Shown here: piece after piece, positions 1 to 10,594 of the stretch
How positions within the stretch are numbered: position 1 is the first letter of the stretch
How the letters are laid out: the number at the start of each line of letters is the position of its first letter
From: Portulaca oleracea
Lineage: Eukaryota > Streptophyta > Magnoliopsida > Caryophyllales > Portulacaceae
DNA length: 64,000 nucleotides
Direction: 5' to 3'
NCBI GenBank assembly: GCA_029582165.1
Contig: CM055885.1
Coordinates: 11,840,729 to 11,904,728 of the forward strand
Position numbers and translations under genes: made by a program
The notes under the pieces: generated by a model
The model's database searches: none
The model's input: the letters and a program-made list of their open reading frames with translations, nothing else
Told to the model about the DNA's origin: nothing

Positions 1-423
1 TGATCCTTACCCAACTATGTGAGGCTTTCTATCTCGGTGGGATTTTGCCCCCTATTTCGTGAACTAAGGCCTTTCGTACCTTGCCTAGCTATTTTCATAC
101 CGTTGAACCCGAGCTTACCTTTGTTTTAAGCCTTTGATAAAGCTTCATGCCATAGTGGTGGACTCCTAGTTGAGTATTTGGAGAACAAACTAACAATCTG
201 TGCTCCCTCAAAGGTACAACTGTCAAGTCAAGCCGGTGTTGGGTACAAAGGTTGGTTGATCGCTGCGAACGAGTCCCACAGAGCTGGAGAAGTAATAAGA
301 GAGAAAGCAACTTTATCGGTGAGGGAGCGGTTTGGTCCAAACGCATCGGTGAAGGACATACTTGGATCGAAGACCACTATGATGGGTAGGCTAGAGCCGA
401 TTCAACCTAAAGCAAGCATATAG
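1..423 (+). pseudogene. aORF1 C-terminal fragment of element A (antisense to its pol)
   Basis: The plus-strand frame ending at 423 contains YKGWLIAANESHRAGE followed by SVRERFGPNASVKD. This aligns with the C-terminal part of aORF1 in element D (36762-37148, minus: YYGWLIAAIESCRAGE and a VKERLGPRTSVKDRLG repeat). Because pol of A runs on the minus strand, the fragment lies antisense and downstream of integrase, exactly as in B and D. The part before position 178 is frame-shifted. Function unknown; no catalytic motif is seen. The homology with D is clear, while the DUF7745-like label comes from the N-terminal half, which is absent here. Confidence 0.6.
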
Positions 424-854
424 GATCCGAACAGTGTAACTTAGAAGAGATACCAACCCAAGGACAAAGATGTGGGACCAAGTAGGACTGGAGAGACCAA
501 GAATTTGACAGGAACAACAGGGAGTGCAAAGAAGGAGAAAGAAGATTAAGAGAGTGAAGAATATGAAGTTGCTGCCCATTTATTTTTCTAAATTCTGTTA
601 GCTTAATTTTACAATAGAAGCAAGTAGTGTACTTGTACCTTTTCCTTTAAAAGTTGTAATAAAATTCCTCATTTGAATTAAGAGCCTCTTTTAGTCCATC
701 CTCGATCTTCAAATCCTCATGAATATTTGTAACGCGTTGAATTTCGACCAAGTGTCTGAAAGTTCGCCTTAGTTCCTTGGTTCAATAATAACTAAGCATA
801 ATATCGCTTGAGCTGATCCAGGTTGGTGGGTTGGACCATTTTCTCTTCGTTTGT
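424..854. other. Element A region between integrase and aORF1, no gene
   Basis: AT-rich stretch between the pol end and the antisense aORF1 remnant of element A. It corresponds to the short spacer between integrase and aORF1 in D. I see no reading frame, tandem repeat or LTR end. Confidence 0.5.
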
Positions 855-2000
855 TGTTATCAACTTAGCTGCTCCGCCCGGTAAGATGCCTTAAATAATA
901 TAAGGCCCTTTCCAATGGGTGCAAATTTCCCTCTTGGGTCTTACACATGTGCCCTTATTTCTTTTAGCATTAGGTCACCTTCTTGCAAGACGCGATCCTT
1001 GACCTTTATATGGAAGCTTAGGATATCCTGTTCTGATACACTTGTACATTGTGTAATATTCTTAATCTCCTTTCGTCCACTAATGTGAGCACTTCAAATC
1101 TAGCTCTTATCCATTCCACCTCCGAGAGTTGGCTTTATGTCACTATTCATAAAGAAGGAACTGCCAACTCGACAGGGAAGACACCTTCCATCCAATAAAC
1201 TATAGAGTGAGGGGTTGCATCGGTGACGGTTCATCTAGACGTCTGATAACCCTATAATGCAAAGGGAAGCTTATCCGACAAATCTTTATATGTGATGGCC
1301 ATCTTCTTAATGATCCCAACCACCCTTCTACTTGCTGCTTCGAGCGTATTGTTGGCTTGGGGCCTATAGAGTGATGATTGGTGGTGTTGGATACATGTAT
1401 TTGGCAAGCAGAGTTTCCACTTCCTTTATGAAGTGGTCGTCGTTATCACTAATGATCTCATATAGCACTCCATATTTCCAAATGATGTTTCGAAGAATGA
1501 ATTATGCCACATGCTTAGAGGTGATCTTAGCGTAGGAGGTACCTTTTAGCCACTTGGTGAAGTAGTCCATAACAACCAATACGTATTCGTGGCCTGTTGC
1601 ACCTATAGGGTGAATCTTACCAACAATATCGATTCGCCACACCGAGAATGGCCATGGCGATGCCATAATGGTTAAGTACTAAGGAGATTGATGTTGTAAA
1701 TTGGCGTACTCTTGGTATTTATGACACTTCCGAATGAAATTCAGACAGTTAGCTTTCATGGTGGTCTAGTAGTAACCAGCTCTTTGGATTTTCTTGGCAA
1801 GCATTTGTCCATTCATGTGTGGACCACATTCTCAACCGTGTATGGCGGTCATTAACTCCTCTGCTCCTTTGGCATCCAAACACAACAAATTGATGCTAGT
1901 ACTAGATTTCTTATACATGCGATCCTGGATCAGGCAGTATTGTGCTGCCATGAATCTTATCGTCCTTTGTCCATGAAAACCGACCTCAGCTAGGTACTCT
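855..2000 (-). pseudogene. Integrase pseudogene of element A
   Basis: Minus-strand translation in shifting frames gives integrase segments: a zinc-region tail (FIRKCHKYQEYANLQHQ), then SPWPFSVWRIDIVGKI with the first catalytic Asp, then EIISDN with the second. A C-terminal KEIRAHV..DPRGKFAP segment resembles the end of D integrase. The stretch between the second Asp and the C-terminus is scrambled and the catalytic Glu cannot be found. Stops and frameshifts are frequent. Sequence identity to D integrase is obvious, so the family call is secure and the gene is dead. Confidence 0.75.
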
Positions 2001-2810
2001 CCCTTACACAAGTAGATGTAGATATCGTAGAACCAAGCTTTCGAATTGGGATTCTACGTCTCAGTGATGTAAATATATGTATATTCTGAACGTCTCTCAA
2101 TTGATATGGGCATTTAAAATACTCCTATTGGAATAGACACCATAGATGATAGCTTAGCTAAGGCATACGACAATTCGTTGTTGTCTCGAGAAAAATATTG
2201 AAATTCAATGAGTTCGAATTGGTCGGCAAACCCCAAGAGCTTTTATTGATATGCCGCAAGCTATTCATTCCTTACATTTCATGCATTCTTAGCAAGATTA
2301 ATGATGAGGCTTGATTCCCCGAACACTTTGACGTGTCTTACTCCTATAGCCAAAGCAGCTTGTAACCTGATGATGCATTCTTCATACTCTGTCGCATTAT
2401 TGGTGGCTTTAAAGTCTAACTTGACAGATATGGGAGTATCCGCACCTTCCGGTGATATCAATAGAACTCCTAGTCCACACCTCATTTAATTAGATGCGCC
2501 CTCAAAGTACATTTCCCATGTGACATGGTAAGAAAGAAATCCTCATATGGAATTCCAAGTTAGTGCGTGGATGTTCCTGTGATGGTAGGTAAACAAAGAA
2601 GTCCAATATGACCCTTCCTTTGATTTATTTCTGAGGTAAATATTTGAGGCTGATTTTCAATAACAATACCACCCATCGAGCTATTCGGTTGTTCATGGTA
2701 GGTTGCTCCCTAATGAACTTGATAGGGTTGCTTTCGGCCACTACATAACAATGTGTGGGAGCATGTAATGTCTTAGTCTCTCCGTGGCCCAGACCAGAGC
2801 GATCGCCATC
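2001..2810 (-). pseudogene. RNase H pseudogene of element A
   Basis: The best frame (2485-2279, minus) reads CGLGVLLISPEGADTPISV and then ATNNATEYEE and VFGESSLIIN. This is the second, archaeal-type RNase H found in Tat elements. The third acidic residue in the GDSS motif of D is Glu here (GESS). Upstream, remnants of the first RNase H (NPIKFI, NNRIARWVV) are readable around 2650-2800. Several stops interrupt it. It joins RT at 2811 with no YVDD region between them, which shows an internal deletion. Confidence 0.75.
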
Positions 2811-3345
2811 TTAATACCCATCCATAAAGGATAATAGCTCATTCTCGCAAGTATTATCCACCCACACGTCAATATGAGGTATGGGAAAATTATCCTTGGC
2901 ACTAGCTTTCTTTAGGTCTCTAAAATCTACGCACATACATACCTTCCCATCCTTCTTAGGCACTGGGACAATGTTAGCAATACATTCCGGATATTGAATT
3001 GCTTTGATGAATTTGGCATTGAGTTGTTTGATGACTTCTTCGTCAATCTTCTTAGCCCATTCAGGCTTGAGCCTTCTAGCCTTTTTTCGTACCGGTTTAG
3101 CATCGGGTAGTAAAGGAATGGTATCCTCTACGATATCCCTGTTAATTCCTGGCATTCCCCCGTAGGGCAAAGCGAACACATCGACGAACTCTTTAAGAAG
3201 CTATGCCAAAGCCAACTGCTATCTTATCGATAAAACTACCCAACTTGAGCTCCCGAGGTTGTTCTTCCGTCCATGCATTTATGCTTATGGTATCCTCAAG
3301 CACTGCCATTTTACCCTCGAATTCTTCCTATTCGGTTGTAATTTT
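2811..3345 (-). pseudogene. Reverse transcriptase N-terminal pseudogene of element A
   Basis: The minus-strand frame 3179-2811 reads DTIPLLPDAKPVRKKARRL, then VPKKDGKVCMCVDFRDL, and ends at LLSFMDGY. These are the fingers and first palm motif of Ty3/gypsy RT, nearly identical in pattern to D at 28860-29170. The YVDD half of the palm, thumb and connection are missing, since the next readable sequence is RNase H. Upstream (3180-3345) a frame-shifted linker matches the segment just before RT in D. Non-functional. Confidence 0.85.
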
Positions 3346-3757
3346 TGTGGTTTTTAGGTAAGGGTTGCCGGTCCACGAGGATGGGTGTTTAGGCTTGATT
3401 TAGGAAATCGGTTTGTGTTTGGGTTTTTCTCAATGCGGAAAGCAGTAAATAATGTAAAGGAAAGCAATGAAATCTAACCTAGGCATGAATCAAAGAAAGC
3501 AATTAAGAGCATGAAATCAAATAAAGCAATTAAAGGAAAGAATGAAAACTAGAAATAACAATGAAATTAGAGATAAGAAATTATACATTTGATGACCAAA
3601 ATCTTCTAATCTTCAATCTACACTAGAATTTCCCCCGAACAAATAAGAAATTGTGGATTGAATTACCAAGGATCCCCCAAGTTCTCACTAGGAAGTAGAA
3701 TTGGTAACCCTTGACCCTCCTCCCCACTAAAAGTGGATTTGTGGTGGCTAACCCTAG
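3346..3757. other. Unclassified spacer between elements A and E
   Basis: AT-rich and purine-rich DNA without a supported gene. It forms the left flank of element E, whose LTR begins at 3758. The last five bases before E are cctag; the right-hand duplicate cannot be checked because E is truncated there. Confidence 0.5.
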
Positions 3758-5312
3758 TGATGTATGCAAGGTCGCTAAGATCAGAGTGATGACCTCACAG
3801 ACACCAAGCGGACACACACACACTGGAATCTGGGACCTCACAGTGAATAATCAAATGCAAATAACTCCAAAACAGAGGGTAATCAACAAGGATCAGATGG
3901 ATGAAATGGGTGAGGTGTGAAATAAGATCGGAAGAGCTAGAACAACATGAATAACCTCCTTCAAGATAGAACCCGATTCACCACGCACCAAATAATATCA
4001 AATGGATTGAAATAGATAATGAGGGTTGGGAAAATAGAATATGAAAGATAGACTTGAGCTCAAGCTGATACAGGCACACCACAGCTAGAACACAAGGGCA
4101 ATGGACTCGATTACCTCAATGGATACAGACGCACCACCATTGAAGTCACCAAGCTCTACACCCACCACAAGGATTGCCAAATCCTTGATACTGTAGTAGA
4201 ATTAACCAAAATAGAGAGTTTAACGTCACTCACCAACAAGAGGCTCAATAAGGCACTCAAATCTCATATTTCATATTTCAAGTTGTTGATTACAATGACC
4301 TCACAGTGGGTATTTATAAGCCCAACTGAAATATCTAATTAGGAGTTTCTTGAGCAAAAAGAAAACGTCCTAATCTTGCTTAATTAACTAATTACATCAG
4401 AATAAGATAAAATGTAACTAACTTATGAAGCTTCTAGAACAATAATAATGAGGGCTAATAAAAGCGTCACACATGGCATCTTCATGAAGCTTCTAGAACA
4501 ATTGGAAGGCTCTAGAAACATCACACATGGCACTTTCTCATTTGGAGCAGCGTTCCTCACGCGGGCAAGGATGGATAATCACCTCACGAGCTGGAAGGAC
4601 CTCAATGACAAACATCTCACTGAATTGGAAAGACCTCAACAACTCAGGAAGTGAAGTCAAAAAGGTGCAAATAGTCTTCCTCCAGTAGGGAACGCCCTTG
4701 GACGTCCAAATTCTCAACAGACTCAAGATGTAGGTCCTCATAGGCGTCTTCATATTGCATAAAAGATTAATGACCTCCAATAAACAGAAGATGACGCAAC
4801 TCAAGTGGAAAGACCAAAAGGACCTTGCTGAAACACCAAAAGACAAGCTGATCCCGAATGAGGTCCTCATGCACGTACCCAGATTGTAATAGTTGTGCAG
4901 AATACAAATGACCTCCAAATGGGTCAACCTTTGGCATTTAGAAAAGCTTAGTAATGAAATTCCTTGGCGTCCAAAGAAGAGAGAAATACAAACCAAGTTG
5001 AAAAGAACGATCGGCTCCAAATAAACGTCCTCAATAAGAAAAATCGGCTCCTAATAATCGTCCTCAATGCATGCCCAGATTGATATAGTTCTGTGGAACC
5101 CAAATGACCTTTGGACCATGTAAGCTTAGACATTATGAACGACCTCCAAGGAACCAAATGTGAGTGAGGCCTCAATTTTGAAGTACTGAGACAGTAAAGA
5201 TGGCCTCACATCAGGTGAATGACCTTTGACATAGTCAAGGACCTTCTGGGATTCATAGATGGCCTCAAAGTATGCTGACACCAAATGAGGTTGTGAGGGC
5301 TGATCTCCATCA
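3758..5312 (-). repeat. 3' LTR of element E
   Basis: Its first 120 bp (TGATGTATGCAAGGTCGC...) recur at 7693 beside the primer-binding site, which identifies it as an LTR. The ends form the inverted repeat TGATG/CATCA. A polypurine tract lies just outside the 5312 end on the element strand. The many small ORFs in it have no family support. Confidence 0.75.
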
Positions 5313-5490
5313 TGCCCCCCAAGTTGAGAAAAGTTTGTCCTCAAACTTAGAAGGTCCTATGCCACAGAATAATATGGCCTCAAAGATATATACCAAGAAT
5401 AGTATGACCTCAAGAATATCGAACCGCCTCCAAAAGGATCAACTTCAATCTGCTCAAAACAAGAACAATATGTTCGGCTCTCGAACCGCA

Positions 5491-6387
5491 TTAGGACATT
5501 GTGAACAAAAGTAATTCAAAATATTTCACCAAGGTTTCATTCGTTGGCAAACGAACATTGATTATTCCAAGGACCTCAAAGAAACTTTCAACTCTTGGAA
5601 CCAACCTCCCTTTCCTCTTGGATCGAAATTTGTCCTTCTTTAGGTAGATCCAAACAAGATCACCCGGCCGAAAACCCAACTTCTTCTTTTTCTTGTGAGC
5701 AAAATCATGAAACTTAGCTGTCTTCTTCCGTTCATGCTGAAACTCATATTCAGGAGGTAAACCAGGGGGTTTTTCTTCGAGAAACACATAAGGATAGTGC
5801 TCCAAAGGATGGGTAAGGAAGGGATTGTTATTTGAGGGGCTAAGTTTGTTGGATAGGCAAATAAGGTCCTCATTCGTATCAGGGAACTTCAAAAACCAGG
5901 GCCTTAAGGACAAAAGCATAGGTTGGTGGATTCTAGGAATTAGCTCATTTATGGAGGGTGGTGATGTGTAGGTAAAGGAACATAGAAGGTAGGTTTCGAG
6001 ACTCCCCTTGTTGAATAGGAAGTTATTTGGTATGAGGGATTTTTGTGGGGCTTTTGGGGTTATTTTGTGGGCTAAGGACAGTGGGGGTTTTAGTGGTAGG
6101 TTGATGGTAGGATTAATTACGAACCAAGGTTGGTAAGGAGTGTGCATATCAAAGCTTAACTGTCTAGAGGGCCTCAAGACAGAACATATGACAGTTTGAG
6201 CAAAAGAGGATGCATCAGTAGCACAACTTCCTTCATCAATGGTCAAAGGACAATCATTACCATTGTTAACACAACTCAAATAAATGTTGTCCTCCCTTTG
6301 CTTCTGACCTTCGTGCATAAAAGAACCACTAAGGACTCTTCTCACCACTAGCATTTCATTCTCTTCATCATAAACCCGATCTCCCAA
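5491..6387 (-). pseudogene. Fused pol remnant: protease start, RT start and integrase C-terminus
   Basis: The 298-residue frame has three recognisable parts. Near residue 40, CPLTIDEGSCATDASS resembles the chromoviral protease active site (IDGGSCTNVAS in element C here). Near residue 200, VFLEEKPPGLPPE matches the linker just before RT (FPEE.PPGLPP). From there the frame passes directly into ERKKTAKFHDFAHKKKKKL, RPGDLVWIYLKKDKF and LVPRVESFFEVL, which is the GPY/F-type integrase C-terminal domain. About 800 codons of RT, RNase H and integrase core are therefore missing. The frame stays open across the fusion, which is unusual for a random deletion, but no active enzyme is possible. Confidence 0.7.
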
Positions 6388-6403
6388 AAACTCTTTCTCA
6401 CAT

Positions 6404-7465
6404 TCAACTTACATAAGAACTACCAAGGACCCTTCTAACAACAAGCATTTCTTTCACAATAAACATCCAAGGCATACTTCCCAATATAGAACATATGATC
6501 AAGGCCTTAACAACACTCCACCCAAATCCACAACAAGCATCATCAATACTCACAAAATCAAGATAATATGACTTCATTGCTATTCCACTATCTTGACTCA
6601 ACCAAAGATGTATAATCATGATAATCTCCTCAATATAACACCACAACACATGAAATTTCACAAAACATACATTCATGAAACTCCAAAATATTCGCAAGTA
6701 TGCTTCATTCATGCCCATCAAAATAATGTAGTAAGGAAATTCTTGAGAACCCATACCTTGACCAAAATATTGGACACCAATTAACTCGAAAAGGATCAAG
6801 GCCGGAAAATCAACATCACCAGTGAAAACAATGAGCTCCTCCACTGAGTTTGTTGGGGGCTCGATACTCCATTCCTCATACTTTGACCTCCTTCGCTTCC
6901 ACCTCTTTCGTTTTGGTCTTCTTATCACCTCCAAGTTCACCCATAGAAATGACCTTCGTTGGAAATCAACCAACTCAACATTGAAGCTACTGGAAGCTTC
7001 ATTCTCCATTCTCATCATTGTAGCACGCAAACATGTCATGTCATTCATCATCGCAAATTGAGGTTCAGATTCTGCCAAGGTCATTGGCTGACAGAACCCT
7101 AAGGTCATTGACTGTGTCAAGGACAGACAGTCCTCAACCTCCTCATTACAGACAGGATCCTCCAAAGGTTCACACTCTTCTTCATCAAGATCCTCTACTT
7201 CCTCATCATATCTAGGAAAGACATTTAGATTGACTTCTTCTTCCTCCTCTAACTCCTTATAATCTTCTTCATCTTCATACACATCGAAAATAGAAGAGTG
7301 ATTAAAATCGACCTCGTGTTCATCCTCTTGTTCAATCTCTTGAATCAAAGGTGGTTCACATGACTTCTTGGGATTATAAATAAATTCGTACCAAAATAAA
7401 TCCATCTCCACTAGTAACATATTGATTCCACGCCTCAATCTCCGTAATCTCCTTTTTTCCTTCAA
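6404..7465 (-). CDS. Acidic ORF of element E, unknown function
   Basis: A 353-residue minus-strand frame between the 5' LTR stub and the pol remnant. Residues 50-120 are extremely acidic (runs of Glu and Asp such as EDYKELEEEEEV). A basic patch follows (RRPKRKRWKRRRSK, about residue 190), then a hydrophobic, cysteine-containing tail. The C-terminal EMLVVRRVLGSSYVS is repeated nearly exactly at the start of the downstream frame (EMLVVRRVLSGSFMHEG), so a local duplication joined them. In intact chromoviruses LVVRRVL lies before protease. No gag homology or zinc knuckle is visible. It may be a captured or degenerated region rather than a functional protein. Confidence 0.4.
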   Translation of the reverse strand: MKEKRRLRRLRRGINMLLVEMDLFWYEFIYNPKKSCEPPLIQEIEQEDEHEVDFNHSSIFDVYEDEEDYKELEEEEEVNLNVFPRYDEEVEDLDEEECEPLEDPVCNEEVEDCLSLTQSMTLGFCQPMTLAESEPQFAMMNDMTCLRATMMRMENEASSSFNVELVDFQRRSFLWVNLEVIRRPKRKRWKRRRSKYEEWSIEPPTNSVEELIVFTGDVDFPALILFELIGVQYFGQGMGSQEFPYYIILMGMNEAYLRIFWSFMNVCFVKFHVLWCYIEEIIMIIHLWLSQDSGIAMKSYYLDFVSIDDACCGFGWSVVKALIICSILGSMPWMFIVKEMLVVRRVLGSSYVS

Positions 7466-7677
7466 AATTTGCTCACTCTTTCGAGATGAAGACTTGTTAA
7501 AAGTTATGGCTGCTGGGTTTTTTTTTTAGGTGGCTATGTGTTTGGGATGTGTTTAGACTCAAGGGAATCAAAACTCACTCACCAAGATGGTAGCTAGCTC
7601 TGCAACTTCATGAGGTGTTCTACTACTGCCCAATCATCAAAAATAACACCAATATACTCCCCCCAAGATGAAACTCG

Positions 7678-7689
7678 GCTCTGATACCA
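7678..7689 (-). other. Primer-binding site of element E (initiator tRNA-Met)
   Basis: On the minus strand the sequence reads TGGTATCAGAGC, complementary to the 3' end of plant initiator tRNA-Met. It lies three bases inside the 5' LTR stub. It fixes the orientation of E. Confidence 0.85.
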
Positions 7690-7692
7690 AGT

Positions 7693-7898
7693 TGATGTAT
7701 GCAAGGTCGCTAAGATCAGAGTGATGACCTCACAGACACCAAGCAGACACACACACACTGGAATCTGGGACCTCACAGTGAAAAATCAAATGCAAATAAC
7801 TCCAAAACTGAGGGTTGTTGGGTTGCTAAGATCAGAGTAATGACCTGACAGACACCGAGCAGACACACACACACTGGAATCGGGGACCTCACAGTGGA
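7693..7898 (-). repeat. Truncated 5' LTR of element E with internal duplication
   Basis: 7693-7814 matches the 3758 end of the other LTR. From 7815 to 7898 the segment from GCTAAGATCAGAG to ACCTCACAGTG is repeated with a few changes. The rest of the LTR is missing and copia sequence begins at about 7904. Confidence 0.7.
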
Positions 7899-7903
7899 AT
7901 AAC

Positions 7904-8915
7904 CTTATGGCATTAAAAGTATTTCCATCTACACCTTGATAGTCTTAAATTTTTGAAGCGAAAGAATATGGTTATTGGGTTGCCCACAATAGAAGACAAA
8001 CCACATGGAGAGCTAAAGCCCACTACAGTTGATTCATGCCGACATTCGGGGTCCAGTAGGTAACCCTAGCTTGGGTGACAAAAGATATTTTTTGTTGTTC
8101 GTGGATGACTACACTCGCATGATGTGGGTGTACTTCCTTGAACATAAATATGAAACCTTCTCATACTTCCAACAATTTAAGGCCCTCACAGAAAAGCAAA
8201 GTGGGCACAATTTGAAAATATTGAGAACATATCGTGGGAGAGAATTTCATCAAAATGAGTTTGATGATTTTTGTCGGAAGCATCAAATCAAGAGAGAACT
8301 CACAGTAAGACGCACTCCACAACAAAATGGGGTTGTGGAGAGGAAGAATAGAATAATAGTCGAGATGGCCCACATCATGTTGTAAAATAAAAACGTCCCG
8401 AAGAACTTTTGGGCAGAAGCAGTATACACAACCGTCTATGTTCTCAACTGGTCTCCCACAAAGGCAGTTCCCAACAGAACACCATACGAAGCGTGGTTCA
8501 ACAGGAAGACAAAGGTGAATCATTTCAAGGTATTTTGTTGCATAGCATATTCACATACTCCAAAAGAGAATCGAGAAAAGTTTGATGGCAAAGGAGAGAA
8601 GTGCATCTTTATTGGCTATAGCGCAAAGTCGAAAGGATACCGCCTCTATAATCCAGAAACAAAGAAGGTGATTATTTCAAGAGATGTCATATGTGACGAA
8701 GCATCCCAATGGAGATGGCCGAAAAACCCAAAGACCAAGAGTCAGCACATGAAGACCATCACATTCAAGAAATCAGAGAAGGAAGACTTAGTGACAACAG
8801 TCCATCTTCAACACCATCTTCTCATGGAGCTAGCGCACCACCTCCTACTATTGATTCAAGCGACTCTCCACAGCTAACTTGGATGTCCCAATGAGAAAGA
8901 CGTCCACTTGCTTAT
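7904..8915 (+). pseudogene. Ty1/copia pol fragment: pre-integrase region and integrase
   Basis: The frames read a GAG_pre-integrase remnant (LWH, then LDSLKFLKRKNMVIGLP), then integrase core VHADIRGPV with the first Asp. LRTYRGREF follows, where the second Asp has become Tyr, and then GVVERKNR with the Glu. Next come ENREKFDGKGEKCIFIGYS and YRLYNPETKKVIISRDV, the conserved end of copia integrase, and a Ser/Pro-rich linker to RT (SPSSTPSSHGAS). A stop at 8383 and a frameshift near 8715 interrupt it. RT is absent because the LTR of B begins at 8916. Confidence 0.85.
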
Positions 8916-10566
8916 TGTAGACACTGGGATTTTGACACATAAATAATATGAAAGTAAAGGCGGAAGAAATAAAAGAAGCTCGATAAATACATGCATTTAC
9001 ATGTATTTTGTTCACCTAAAATCATATGCATGATCACATGTGATTCTTCCTAGCTACATGTACATTTTTTAATATAAAAAGTGAAGCCATGCAAACACTA
9101 AGAGCAAGCGTATGAGGTCGCGAGATCGAATCCTCACAAAAGCAAACTCAAAAGCTAATAATATATGCTTTCTCCGTCCAGTGTGAAGCTGCACTTCCCT
9201 AGGTAAATTGACTTCGCACCCCACCGTCCATGCATGCATGAACGATAACACGTTCCTCCCCCCTGCGTGGTGGCCGATCGGCCTTGGCAGCTCCGCCCAC
9301 ACGTGGTCAATGGACCACGTGCTGCCGTCCACAGTAGACATCCCCCCTTGGCTGCCTTGCAAGGTGTGCTGATTGATCGGTGACTACGAGGTGGGTGTAT
9401 ATGCATACATGCCTACTCTCTACTCCTCTTGTAAATACTATCCTTCTCCAAATCATTTCACTCACCAACTCACTCATCATCTATCTCTCTCTACTCATTC
9501 TCTAATCTTTCTTATAATCTCCCTACTTCTTGTTATATCCTTCATCTCATATTCATCTCTTATCCATCCTCTGTTTTATCATATCTTCCCTACATAATCT
9601 TCATATTTCATCCTCACAAAAACCCTAAATACATATCTTACCTTCATTCATCCTAAACTCCACAAAGAACCCTAGCCTAAACACATTCAAACCCACAAAA
9701 AAGATCCTTCTTATTCCCCTCTTTCCACCCTCTTTCTTGTAACCTTTTACCATCTTTTCTATCTCCATCTTAGCACTTGGAGAGGAGGTTTCTAAAGCCA
9801 CAAAGGAGGATTCTTCAAGCATCTGAAGGCTAGGCAAAGCTTTTCCCCACAAGGTCACAATGTAAACTTCAAAGTGCTCTTTCATTCTTGTAAATTAGTG
9901 TACATTTGTATTCTTTATCTTGTATATTTTCATTCTTGTTGCATGATTCAATGAAATAATCCTATAAAGTGTTCCTTCATTTCCGTTCCAAATGTTATCA
10001 AAAGCGCATTTTAATCTTTTAGTAGAGTCTTTCCTTTTGTCAGAGCCGAACTCTTAAAGTTTACTTTTCGAGTTCGTAGCCTTACCCCGAATCCATTCTT
10101 GGGTTTCACAGGCGGAGTCTTTCTTTCTTTTCTTTTTGGTTTTGTCTTGGCTTTTCCCTTAAAAAGTCGGGTGGCGACTCCCATTTCGAACCAAAACACA
10201 TCGAAGATTGCATAAACTATGGTTGACATGGTTTTACAATGTATCGATGCAACTTTAACGCGTTCTTCTTATATTTCTAAATAATATGTTCATAAATCAC
10301 CTTCTTCCGAGCCTAACATTTAAACGAGAAAATTGGGTTAAATTTAGAAGAGTTTGGAACAAGTGGATGTTCACTCTTAAAGGTTTAATTCAAGGACTCC
10401 TAAAATGCATAAGTAAAGGGAAAGTGGTTTTACAAGGTATTATTCATGAAATTTATGACTAATTCCTTAAATAGTTTTCAAAGGTTAAACCCCATCACAA
10501 ATCAATGAATCACACCCCCAATCCAACGTGGACATTCAGAAGCCCGAACGGCGAGAAAAAATGTCA
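8916..10566 (+). repeat. 5' LTR of element B
   Basis: Begins TGTAGACACTGGG and ends about ...AATGTCA just before the PBS. It is about 1651 bp and matches 53911-55568 over its full length. U3 contains the palindrome GGCCGATCGGCC (9272-9283) and the inverted repeat CACGTGGTC-AATG-GACCACGTG (9300-9321), which embeds two G-box cores. A weak TATA candidate (TGTAAATAC) lies near 9430. The downstream part includes a pyrimidine-rich leader with no coding potential. Confidence 0.85.
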
Positions 10567-10576
10567 ACTGGATTTT

Positions 10577-10594
10577 TGACGACTCCACTAGGGA
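10577..10594 (+). other. Primer-binding site of element B
   Basis: TGACGACTCCACTAGGGA is a two-base variant of TGGCGACTCCACTGGGGA in element D (23980-23997). Both are consistent with a Tat-type primer site, possibly complementary to a tRNA-Arg 3' end; I cannot confirm the tRNA without a tRNA set. Confidence 0.65.

Larger units (their letters stand above)
1..3345 (-). mobile_element. Element A: truncated Ty3/gypsy Tat-lineage fragment
   Basis: Reading the minus strand from 3345 down, decayed reverse transcriptase, RNase H and integrase segments appear in the order usual for Ty3/gypsy elements. A plus-strand aORF1 fragment follows beyond integrase. The residue patterns closely match element D in this window, so the Tat assignment rests on direct comparison. 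The element is cut by the window edge on the left and ends abruptly near 3345 at the region preceding RT, without gag, protease or LTR. Many stops and deletions show it is long dead. Confidence 0.8.
3758..7898 (-). mobile_element. Element E: internally deleted chromovirus-type gypsy derivative
   Basis: Minus-strand LTR element of about 4.1 kb. A 1555-bp 3' LTR (3758-5312) runs TGATG...CATCA. On the element strand it is preceded by a purine tract ending GGGGGGCA. A 5' LTR stub begins at 7693, next to a primer-binding site for initiator tRNA-Met. Internally there are only an acidic ORF and a fused pol remnant joining protease, RT start and integrase C-terminus. No RT palm, RNase H or integrase core remains, so it is non-autonomous. 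The LTR-stub end carries an imperfect tandem duplication (7815-7898). Confidence 0.75.

Noticed and set aside
4448..5344. ORFs in the LTR of E on both strands
   Set aside because: They lie in a non-coding LTR with repeated GACCTC-type motifs. None resembles a known protein.
6404..7465. Calling the acidic ORF a gag protein
   Set aside because: No gag core or zinc knuckle can be seen, although its place after the PBS would suit gag.
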